A stretch of 47,394 nt of DNA. Source: a virus. Positions within the stretch are counted from its first letter, which is position 1. Every line of letters starts with the position of its first letter. The notes beneath the pieces are model-generated. The model had not been told where the DNA came from. It searched no databases and worked only from the letters and a program-made list of their open reading frames with translations. Positions 42,027 through 47,394 of the stretch are shown one piece after another. Both the position numbers and the translations under genes were made by a program. The DNA lies in the IMG/VR virus record IMGVR_UViG_3300026484_000346, positions 1 through 47,394 of that record. One strand, written 5' to 3'.

Positions 42027-42800
42027 CTAAAGTTCCCAGGCAATAGACTTGCTTAAAGTGTGTGTTTTAACTTCAAGAGAAATATCGTGTTTGTTTAACC
42101 AAGTTTTGATATTTCTTCTATCCATTCTATTTGCTCTATTTTGTGCAAATTTTCTTCTTTTACCATCATTAAAAAAAGTCATCATTTTCCAACTTGATAA
42201 AGGTTTACCATAAATAAAACTGCCATCTTTTTGAAAATCTTCAACTGTTATCTTATTTTTTCTTTCTATTGCCTTTTTAATAAGATCTTTAGGGAGAACA
42301 ATTGTTCTATCAGTGCATTTTTTATTGGATATTTTTAAAGACCAAGTTTGTTTTTTGTTAATACTAAGAAAATCACCTATACTTTCGTTTGTAATAGCAG
42401 AATAAACATTATTAGTATCAATGTATATACTTCTTCTAGAATTTTCATCAGTATATATTAAAGTTTCCTTCCAACTTTCCTCAAACCCTGAACAAGTTAT
42501 GCAGGATTTAATAAAATTATTGTTTTCATCAACTTTTCTCCAAGTGACCAATGCTTTATAAATTTTTACTTCTGTTACAATAGGTTTAGTTTCAACATAA
42601 CCACCTGCAAAAGTTTTAGAAGTTTCGGTTTCATTTCTAAAAACTTCTGGATTAACTTTTTTATTGGAATTTTTATGTCCATCATATGTTCTAATTATAT
42701 AACAACCATTATCTTTAAGCGTGTTATTTCTAGTTTGTTTTTTTCTTTTAGAATCTTTATGATTCCAACCTGATATTAATTCTTTCCAAAGTCCTTTCAT
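42027..42800 (-). CDS. Unknown basic protein, 257 residues
   Basis: The start is set at ATG 42800 (MKGLWKELISGWNHKDSKRK) because GGAGG lies upstream; the frame opens at 42827. The protein is Lys/Arg-rich, with CITCSGFEESW, IYGKPLSSWKMMTFFNDGKR and RRNIKTWLNKHDISLEVKTH near the end, resembling DNA-binding segments of mobile or regulatory proteins. It sits between the ATPase and the noncoding region. Not recognised. Confidence 0.6.
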   Translation of the reverse strand: MKGLWKELISGWNHKDSKRKKQTRNNTLKDNGCYIIRTYDGHKNSNKKVNPEVFRNETETSKTFAGGYVETKPIVTEVKIYKALVTWRKVDENNNFIKSCITCSGFEESWKETLIYTDENSRRSIYIDTNNVYSAITNESIGDFLSINKKQTWSLKISNKKCTDRTIVLPKDLIKKAIERKNKITVEDFQKDGSFIYGKPLSSWKMMTFFNDGKRRKFAQNRANRMDRRNIKTWLNKHDISLEVKTHTLSKSIAWEL

Positions 42801-42839
42801 TGTAGCCTCCAATTTGCATAAATTCAAAATATATTTATT

Positions 42840-43640
42840 TTAGAGTAAATTTAGTGTTTCATAAACCCTTTAATCGTTTTCAATTATGTCCTTTTGTTTA
42901 TTTAACAACTTGCAGCCTACGCTTCAGGCTTGCCTTTTGGCTAACATAAAGGAAGTCTAATTAAATTATTATAGTTAAAAATATCAATTCGATGTTTATT
43001 TTATTAAATAGTCTAACTTACTTCAGTACTTCTATTTTTACTTAAAAGTTCCATAGTCTTTACTAGAGATTAGCAATATCATTGAATTAACATTTTTAAC
43101 AATAATAATTTAAATATTTCTTTCAGTCTTTTTGCCTTATCTCCATAAGGACTTTTTTAAAAATACAGACTATTAAATTCTGCTTGAGTTATTTTCTATA
43201 ATCATTTAGTTTAGTTTTAATTCCTACTGACTATTAAAGCAAGAATAAACATTAAATGAACAGGCCTGTTTCTTGGCGTACCTCTTGGTTTACCTTTCTC
43301 TTCATTATGTTTAATTGGTGTCACTATATAAGTTTGTACCTAGATCCTCATTCTTCCTGAAATATAATCTCCAGGTCTTCCGAGGATTCAACGATACTCT
43401 TGTTAAATTTTATAAGTTTAACAGTCTATTCTTCTCATCGATTTATTGTTTCCAAAATCTTCCAGACTTTCACTGGTCCTTAACTTGAGCCTCTTTTTTG
43501 TTCTGGGTGAGCTTGTCTTATCTTTACCCTCAATAAAACTTCCTAAGAAATCTTATTGAGATTAAATACTTTAAAAAGAAATTAATACAAGTTCCTACGC
43601 TGTCCAAGTTACTACTAACTTGTTCCAAATAAATTATGGT
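42840..43640 (-). ncRNA. Large noncoding region, probably structured RNA
   Basis: About 800 bases with no credible gene on either strand and less AT-extreme, GC-clustered patches. Hairpins on the minus strand include CTCAATAA/TTATTGAG (about 43531-43560), GTTAAAC/GTTTAAC (near 43404-43425) and AGCCAAAAGGC / GCCTGAAGCGTAGGC (42914-42945). Two early-type promoters point into it from 43700-43740 and 43875-43920. Position beside a phage tRNA cluster recalls the GOLLD and ROOL giant RNAs, but I see no diagnostic sequence. Confidence 0.4.
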
Positions 43641-43731
43641 ATGAGTAAGATAGAGTTTATATCTTTATTTAAATTAACATTGTTAATATTAAGTTAAATA
43701 ACCTTTTTATTAATATAATTATAACATAAGT
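43632..43731 (-). repeat. 100-bp promoter repeat, copy 1
   Basis: Matches 43802-43901 base for base except for the 25 bases 43671-43695, which are inverted relative to the other copy. The repeat includes AATTATGGTATGAGTAAGAT and ends in an early-type promoter (minus strand TGTTATAATTATATTAAT). Confidence 0.85.
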
Positions 43732-43801
43732 TATATTAAAATAATATTAAACTAAATAAAGATATAAAATACGATAGTTTACTTCTAACCAAAATCTAAA
43801 T

Positions 43802-43901
43802 AATTATGGTATGAGTAAGATAGAGTTTATATCTTTATTTAACTTAATATTAACAATGTTAATTTAAATAACCTTTTTATTAATATAATTATAACAGGTT
43901 A
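43802..43901 (-). repeat. 100-bp promoter repeat, copy 2 (inner 25 bp inverted)
   Basis: Offset exactly 170 bases from copy 1. 43841-43865 is the reverse complement of 43671-43695; the flanks are TTTATTT and AAATAA. Carries the second early-type promoter. Confidence 0.85.
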
Positions 43902-43946
43902 ATCTTAAAATAAGTTTAAATTTTAAAAGAATATTAATATTTTTAT

Positions 43947-44017
43947 TGGAGCCCTCTAAGGTAATTGAAACCTTCCATCCGGAGTCGAAACCCAGAGTCT
44001 AATCTTTTAGAGAAGGC
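43947..44017 (-). tRNA. tRNA-Arg(UCG)-like, reduced D-arm
   Basis: Acceptor GCCTTCT/AGAGGGC, discriminator T and encoded CCA; anticodon arm CTGGG-TTTCGAC-TCCGG with anticodon TCG; T-arm AAGGT-TTCAATT-ACCTT. The D region is short and lacks the GG pair, so it may be inactive. Confidence 0.5.
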
Positions 44018-44034
44018 ATATTTTTTGAAAGTAT

Positions 44035-44109
44035 TGGAGCAGATGACTGGATTTGAACCAGCAATCTTCGGATTTGCAATCCACTGCCTTACCATTTGGC
44101 CACACCTGC
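44035..44109 (-). tRNA. tRNA-Cys(GCA)
   Basis: Acceptor GCAGGTG/CATCTGC, CCA encoded; anticodon loop TTGCAAA; T-arm CTGG-TTCAAAT-CCAG. Full cloverleaf. Confidence 0.9.
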
Positions 44110-44135
44110 AATTTATAAACATATTGTATGCACTG

Positions 44136-44208
44136 TCTAAGTAGTGGGAGTCGAACCCACAATCTCTTGGTCCCATACCAAGCGGCTCACCATCATACCT
44201 TTACCTAG
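44136..44208 (-). tRNA. tRNA-Pro(UGG)-like, A at position 33
   Basis: Acceptor CTAGGTA/TACTTAG (extendable to 10 bp); anticodon arm CTTGG-TATGGGA-CCAAG with TGG at 34-36; T-arm GTGGG-TTCGACT-CCCAC. The nearly universal U33 is A here and no CCA is encoded. Confidence 0.7.
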
Positions 44209-44232
44209 ACACTACATACAATGTCTTTATAC

Positions 44233-44317
44233 TGGAGGAGATAATGGGAATCGAACCCATCAGCCTTTTACAGCCCAGCGGTTAGCAACCGCTTTATGCA
44301 CCTTGCATGCTATCTCC
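44233..44317 (-). tRNA. tRNA-Ser(GCU)
   Basis: Acceptor GGAGATA/TATCTCC, CCA encoded; anticodon arm AGCGG-TTGCTAA-CCGCT; long variable arm as for Ser; T-arm ATGGG-TTCGATT-CCCAT. Confidence 0.9.
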
Positions 44318-44326
44318 ATTTTATTT

Positions 44327-44403
44327 TGGTACGCCCAATAGGATTTGAACCTATAATCTAAACCTTAGAAGGGTTTTGCATTCTCCAGTTATGCTATGGA
44401 CGC
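44327..44403 (-). tRNA. tRNA-Arg(UCU)
   Basis: Acceptor GCGTCCA/TGGGCGT with two G-U pairs, CCA encoded; anticodon arm AAACC-CTTCTAA-GGTTT; T-arm ATAGG-TTCAAAT-CCTAT. Confidence 0.9.
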
Positions 44404-44411
44404 GTCTTTTT

Positions 44412-44486
44412 TGGTCGCGGAGGTTGGATTTGAACCAACATTCTCCTGGTTATGAGCCAGGCGAGTTACCAGTACTCTACTCTGCA
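44412..44486 (-). tRNA. tRNA-Met(CAU)
   Basis: Anticodon arm CCTGG-CTCATAA-CCAGG; T-arm GTTGG-TTCAAAT-CCAAC; acceptor TGCAGAG/CTCCGCG with one A-C mismatch; CCA encoded. No initiator GGG/CCC pairs, so elongator Met or an Ile(CAU) acceptor. Confidence 0.85.
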
Positions 44487-44977
44487 TTTAAATAATTGTC
44501 TAAATATTTTAATATTTGTGCCAAATAGCACCTATTCTAGTAACTAACTCCTTTTCAGGCAAATATTAAAATGAGTTTCTCTGTTTTCTGGACTGACAAG
44601 CGTTACTTAAAAAATACTTGTTTACCTACCATTGTTTTTGAAATAGTATTTTAAAAAACTTGAGATTAAAGTTTTTTATGATGACCTTTAGTTCCATTAC
44701 CTATATTATCCCTAATATAGTTCTGACTTTATCCACTATTTTAATGCAAGCATACAAAATAGTATTCATCGTGGTTGCTTTGTTTTTATACCTAGCTTTT
44801 GGTATCTAATAAATAACTACTCAGTCTTCATCGACCTCTGAACCTTGCGGGTTCTGAATAAGTGCTAACTTAATGATGTGAATCCAACTAAACTATGTCC
44901 GCCTTGGGAGCTTCTATAGCACTTTGTTGTTCCTAAGAACCAAAGTCTTAAACCACTTTCATTATTTACGAAGCAGA
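44487..44977. other. Noncoding stretch between tRNAs
   Basis: No gene seen. Contains a 13-bp inverted repeat ATTTTAATATTTG/CAAATATTAAAAT (about 44507-44575), a hairpin GAACCTTGCGGGTTC near 44841, and several shorter stems. Probably part of the tRNA-cluster transcript. Confidence 0.5.
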
Positions 44978-45059
44978 ACTTTCCTGATGGATTTGAACCA
45001 TTTAAATTTCTTTACAAAAAAGAAACTGCTACCTTGCAATTTTTGTTGTGATAGAAAAG
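44978..45059 (-). tRNA. Degenerate tRNA, Gln(UUG)-like
   Basis: Acceptor CTTTTCT/AGGAAAG and T-arm ATGG-TTCAAAT-CCAT are clear; the anticodon loop may be TTTTGTA (TTG). About ten extra bases sit between acceptor and D-arm. Probably a relic or an insertion-bearing tRNA. Confidence 0.4.
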
Positions 45060-45627
45060 CGTCTGCCTAAAGCTTCATATCCTTTTGAGATACAAAATAC
45101 TTTACTTTCCTTGTGTTGGTATTTCTACTCCCACCATATTTTAAAATTCATGCCTTATGAACACAAACCTCTAATATTGAATATAAGCCTTTATGTTTCC
45201 ACTCAAACAAATATTCTACTGTTCTAAAATCTCAATTCGTACAATTTGGATGAACTCTTCAAGTATCCCTACTCTCATTATGCTACAGCCGAAAGCCCTC
45301 ACATAAGGTTGATTATTACCTCGAGTTCTTGTACTTCACTGATATATCCCATTGCAGGAATCATAACACAATCAATGTTATCATTAGTCAGCTTGTTTAT
45401 ATGGACTGTAATTAAACAGCGATTAATAATCAATTAATCCTTAATGCAGTTACCTACATTTATCTGAGATAAACCTCAACATAGTTTTTTAAATCCTATG
45501 ATTTTTAAGCCTTTATATAAAAGGAAACCGAAATTTCTTATAAATATAAAGTTATAACCTCTTAGTTTTATCATTACTGATTACTTATACCCAGTGCTAC
45601 GAAAAAGCGAGTTATAATTACTGGATG
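45060..45627. other. Noncoding stretch between tRNAs
   Basis: No credible gene; the + strand frame at 45246-45437 has no ribosome site and unlikely composition. Near 45560-45615 a roughly 50-base element ends in GCTACGAAAAAGCGAGTTAT and has a diverged second copy ending at about 46184. Confidence 0.5.
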
Positions 45628-45700
45628 CTCCGAAGGTAGGGATTGAACCTACGACTTTCTCCTTAACAGGGAGTTGCTACTACCACTGAGCTACTTCGGA
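45628..45700 (-). tRNA. tRNA-Asn(GUU)
   Basis: Acceptor TCCGAAG/CTTCGGA, discriminator G; D-arm with AGTGGTAG; anticodon loop CTGTTAA; T-arm GTAGG-TTCAATC-CCTAC. Confidence 0.9.
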
Positions 45701-45708
45701 ATATTTAA

Positions 45709-45783
45709 TGGTGACTCGTAAGGGAGTTGAACCCTTCTCTACAGGATGAAAACCTGTTGAACTAACCGATATTCGAACGAGTC
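45709..45783 (-). tRNA. tRNA-Glu(UUC)
   Basis: Acceptor GACTCGT/ACGAGTC, CCA encoded; anticodon arm ACAGG-TTTTCAT-CCTGT; T-arm AAGGG-TTCAACT-CCCTT. Confidence 0.9.
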
Positions 45784-45858
45784 ATCTTTGTTTCTATAAT
45801 ATATATTTCATTTTACTTATACTTAATATCTCATAAGGACAAGTTATAATAGTTGGTA

Positions 45859-45929
45859 ATGCGATGGTTGGGATCGAACCAACATTCACGACTTCAAAGG
45901 CCGTTGTCCTACCATTAGACGACATCGCA
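45859..45929 (-). tRNA. tRNA-Gln(UUG)
   Basis: Acceptor TGCGATG/CATCGCA; D-arm with TCTAATGGTAGGA; anticodon arm ACGGC-CTTTGAA-GTCGT; T-arm GTTGG-TTCGATC-CCAAC. Confidence 0.9.
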
Positions 45930-45937
45930 ATATTTAA

Positions 45938-46011
45938 TGGTGAAACATACGGGAGTTGAACCCGTCTCTGCAAATTGAAAGTATGCTGACCTACCGATAG
46001 TCGAATGTTTC
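45938..46011 (-). tRNA. tRNA-Glu(UUC)-like, second copy
   Basis: Acceptor GAAACAT/ATGTTTC, CCA encoded; D-stem GACT/GGTC; anticodon loop CTTTCAA with one T-T mismatch in the stem; T-arm ACGGG-TTCAACT-CCCGT. Confidence 0.7.
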
Positions 46012-46217
46012 TTGTCATTGAATAAACCGCCGCATGCTTAGAGCAGTAAATTCAACTATATATCTAGCTTTTTTGACTTATTGTTTCGTTCACTAATATA
46101 CTGTGTTATTAATTTCCTAGTTTCAATATAAGGTCTTTATCACCTTAAATTTACTTACGATTTGCGCTACGGGAAAGCGAATTAATGTTGCAAATCTAAA
46201 TCTTTGATTGTTCACTG
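46012..46217. other. Noncoding stretch with diverged copy of the 45.6-kb element
   Basis: TTTATCACC...TTACTTACG...GCGCTACGGGAAAGCGAATT (about 46137-46184) parallels the element at 45560-45615. The hairpin CGCT-TTCCCGT-AGCG has a seven-base loop like an anticodon arm. No gene seen. Confidence 0.45.
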
Positions 46218-46287
46218 TGAGTAAAACTGGGATTTGAACCCAGGTTTCCGGCCTTCGCTGGTGTCCTACACTAGACGAAATTACTCA
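46218..46287 (-). pseudogene. tRNA relic with shortened anticodon loop
   Basis: TGAGTAA/TTACTCA ends, D-arm GTCTAGTGTAGGAC and T-arm CTGGG-TTCAAAT-CCCAG are tRNA-like. The anticodon region CCAGC-GAAG-GCCGG leaves only a four-base loop, and two extra bases follow the T-arm. Confidence 0.5.
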
Positions 46288-46368
46288 GTGTTACTTAATC
46301 ATTGAAGTTTCGTAAAGCCTTTTACTTACTTAAACCGCGAATTTAAGTTTTCAAAGTTTTTTATATAT

Positions 46369-46468
46369 TTATTACAAGGACTCGAACCTTTTACTAGGAC
46401 CCAGCTAGAAGTTTTTGGCTATTATACTTTGTGGAATCGAACCACATTTCCGACCAACGGTTGAATAA
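46369..46468 (-). other. tRNA-like element, copy A
   Basis: Contains two T-arm-like hairpins (TGTGG-TTCGATT-CCACA and AAGG-TTCGAGT-CCTT), a D-arm-like CCGTTGGTCGG, and CTAG-CTGGGTC-CTAG. It is a near repeat of 46653-46750; the outer left arm has diverged. Confidence 0.5.
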
Positions 46469-46660
46469 AAATATAATCTTTACTAATTGTTTAAATATGA
46501 TCAGTATTTAAACAATTTTATTATAAACGCTTACTAATGAATTAAGTTTACTATTCAGTATCTTTCTATGTTACCAAATAGGCAATCTTTCAACATTCAT
46601 AATAAAATTGTTATCTCTAATCTTCTTCAAACAATTAGTAAAGATTATATTTTTATTCAA
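46461..46660. repeat. Perfect 32-bp inverted repeat between tRNA-like copies
   Basis: 46461-46492 and 46629-46660 are exact reverse complements (TTGAATAAAAATATAATCTT at the left edge). Inner sequence adds AACAATTTTATTAT / ATAATAAAATTGTT, so the intervening 136 bases sit in a long cruciform-like structure. Confidence 0.85.
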
Positions 46661-46750
46661 GGATTCGAACCTTTTACTAGGACCAACTAGAAGTTTTTGG
46701 TTATTATACTTTGTGGTTTCGAACCACACAACCGACCAACGGTTGAATAA
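46653..46750 (-). other. tRNA-like element, copy B, closed by a 32-bp stem
   Basis: Acceptor-like TTATTCA/TGAATAA lies inside a longer stem: 46629-46660 pairs with 46743-46774 at 30 of 32 positions. Inside are a D-arm (CCG-TTGGT-CGG), hairpin TGTGG-TTCGAAA-CCACA, CTAGTTGGTCCTAG and T-arm AAGG-TTCGAAT-CCTT. At 98 bases it is long for a tRNA; Ser-like with a large variable arm, or a tRNA with an insertion, are both possible. Confidence 0.5.
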
Positions 46751-46837
46751 AAATATAGTCTATACTAATTGTTTGAATATTAATCTTCTTTAGACAATTT
46801 TATAGTTATTAACAATATGTTTTTAATGAACTACTTC

Positions 46838-46965
46838 TCTTATTAATTATAACATAACTTTACTTAAATTATTATTAATTCTAAAAGTCTTTCTAAATCT
46901 TTTTGTTTATCTCTTTAACTGTAATAATTATAACAGCCTTTACCTTATAGCCTTATTAAAACAAT
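46838..46965 (-). promoter_or_regulatory. Two early-type promoters ahead of the tRNA cluster
   Basis: Minus strand: TTAAGTAAAGTTATGTTATA(AT) at about 46845-46875, and AAGGTAAAGGCTGTTATAAT at about 46925-46955. Both point into the tRNA-like region. Confidence 0.6.
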
Positions 46966-46998
46966 AAGAGTATTTAACGAATCTCTTTGCCAAAAAAA

Positions 46999-47034
46999 AA
47001 GCCAAACTAGGAAAATTAATTCCTAGTTTGGCTT
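46999..47034 (-). terminator. Strong intrinsic terminator
   Basis: AAGCCAAACTAGGAA and TTCCTAGTTTGGCTT pair perfectly, followed on the minus strand by a run of nine T. It ends the transcript of the 44-residue gene. Confidence 0.88.
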
Positions 47035-47054
47035 AGTAAATATAAAATATCTAT

Positions 47055-47189
47055 CTAATCAACTAGGAACCTATTATACTGTTCATTAATCTCTGCTTGT
47101 TCATAATTGGCAATGACATATGCAGACGGAGCAATATTATTTTGCTTATTTGAACTATTAATAATTATGTTTTGCCTAATATCTTTCAT
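47055..47189 (-). CDS. Small protein, 44 residues
   Basis: ATG 47189 with AAAAAGGAGAC upstream; begins MKDIRQNIIINSSNKQNN and ends EQYNRFLVD. A clear unit: triple promoter array, ribosome site, short gene, strong terminator. High expression is implied. No family recognised. Confidence 0.7.
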   Translation of the reverse strand: MKDIRQNIIINSSNKQNNIAPSAYVIANYEQAEINEQYNRFLVD

Positions 47190-47240
47190 AATATTGTCTC
47201 CTTTTTAATTTGTTTTATAGTATTATTTATATATACTATA

Positions 47241-47394
47241 TCTACTATATCTATTTATCAAGTTGTATTATAACAAACTTTTACTTAATATATACTATAT
47301 CTATTTATCAAGTTGTATTATAACAAACTTTTACTTAATATATACTATATCTATTTATCAAGTTGTATTATAACAAACTTTTACTTAATATATA
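47241..47394 (-). repeat. Three 50-bp tandem repeats, each with a promoter
   Basis: Units at 47241-47290, 47291-47340 and 47341-47390; the last two identical, the first differing near its left edge. On the minus strand each contains TTAAGTAAAAGTTTGTTATA(AT), the early-type composite. The array reaches the window end and may continue. Confidence 0.85.

Noticed and set aside
43943-44341. Overlapping frames on both strands across the tRNAs
   Set aside because: They translate tRNA sequence (GNRTHQP, AGSNPVI and similar), a known artefact of tRNA clusters.
45246-45437. 63-codon + strand frame
   Set aside because: No ribosome site, opposite to the tRNA transcript, and composition of noncoding AT-rich DNA.
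45794-46018. 74-codon minus-strand frame
   Set aside because: It reads through the tRNA-Gln and second tRNA-Glu genes.
46218-46287. Functional tRNA
   Set aside because: Only a four-base anticodon loop remains, so listed as a relic.

Overview
This is about 47 kb of a low-GC, T4-like (myovirus-type) phage genome. Head genes 21 (prohead protease), 22 (scaffold) and 23 (major capsid protein) lie together at the left end, and a gene 4 homologue (head completion) is at 13.2 kb. The late-promoter octamer TATAAATA precedes most + strand structural genes, and a tRNA cluster occupies the right end. A cheY gene resembling chemotaxis CheY of Campylobacterota, together with the very AT-rich composition, makes a campylobacterotal host plausible. 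That is inference, not proof.

Layout. 0-7 kb: genes 21-22-23, then two homing-endonuclease (HEG) units, one intact and one frameshifted, each preceded by a copy of the gene 23 tail and its terminator. 7-12 kb: small, mostly unrecognised minus-strand genes (membrane proteins, lipoprotein, lytic transglycosylase) behind a recurring TTAAGGT...TTATAAT promoter. 12-17.8 kb: late genes, namely cheY, gene 4, two proteins with capsid-targeting N-termini, and a PIN-PhoH ATPase split by an intein. 17.9-30.6 kb: a long minus-strand early region with a Cas4/RecB-like nuclease, a GapR-like protein, a gamma-glutamylcyclotransferase-like protein, an RNA ligase split by an intein plus endonuclease gene, a nucleotidyltransferase-like protein, an HD-GYP domain protein and a papain-fold hydrolase. 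31-33.7 kb: three late structural genes. 33.7-36 kb: a TerD-like pair. 36.0-36.7 kb: tandem structured noncoding modules. 36.7-41.6 kb: an intact HEG and an AAA-type ATPase interrupted by a group I intron carrying a GIY-YIG endonuclease. 42.8-47.4 kb: large noncoding stretches, about ten tRNAs plus tRNA-like relics, and a triple tandem promoter array.

Themes. (1) Invasive elements sit in the nucleotide-binding motifs of essential-looking enzymes: Walker A of PhoH, motif I of the RNA ligase and Walker B of the ATPase. (2) Three unrelated HEGs share an upstream RNA architecture, an AT-rich stem whose loop TAGCGGG can pair with a downstream CCCGCTA. This looks like a previously undescribed regulatory pseudoknot. 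(3) The phage carries likely host-signalling modulators (CheY variant, HD-GYP) and a Ter-like stress module. (4) Several proteins carry T4-type capsid-targeting leaders and are probably packaged in the head. (5) The right end holds unusual structured RNA, including tRNA-like genes inside 32-bp stems.
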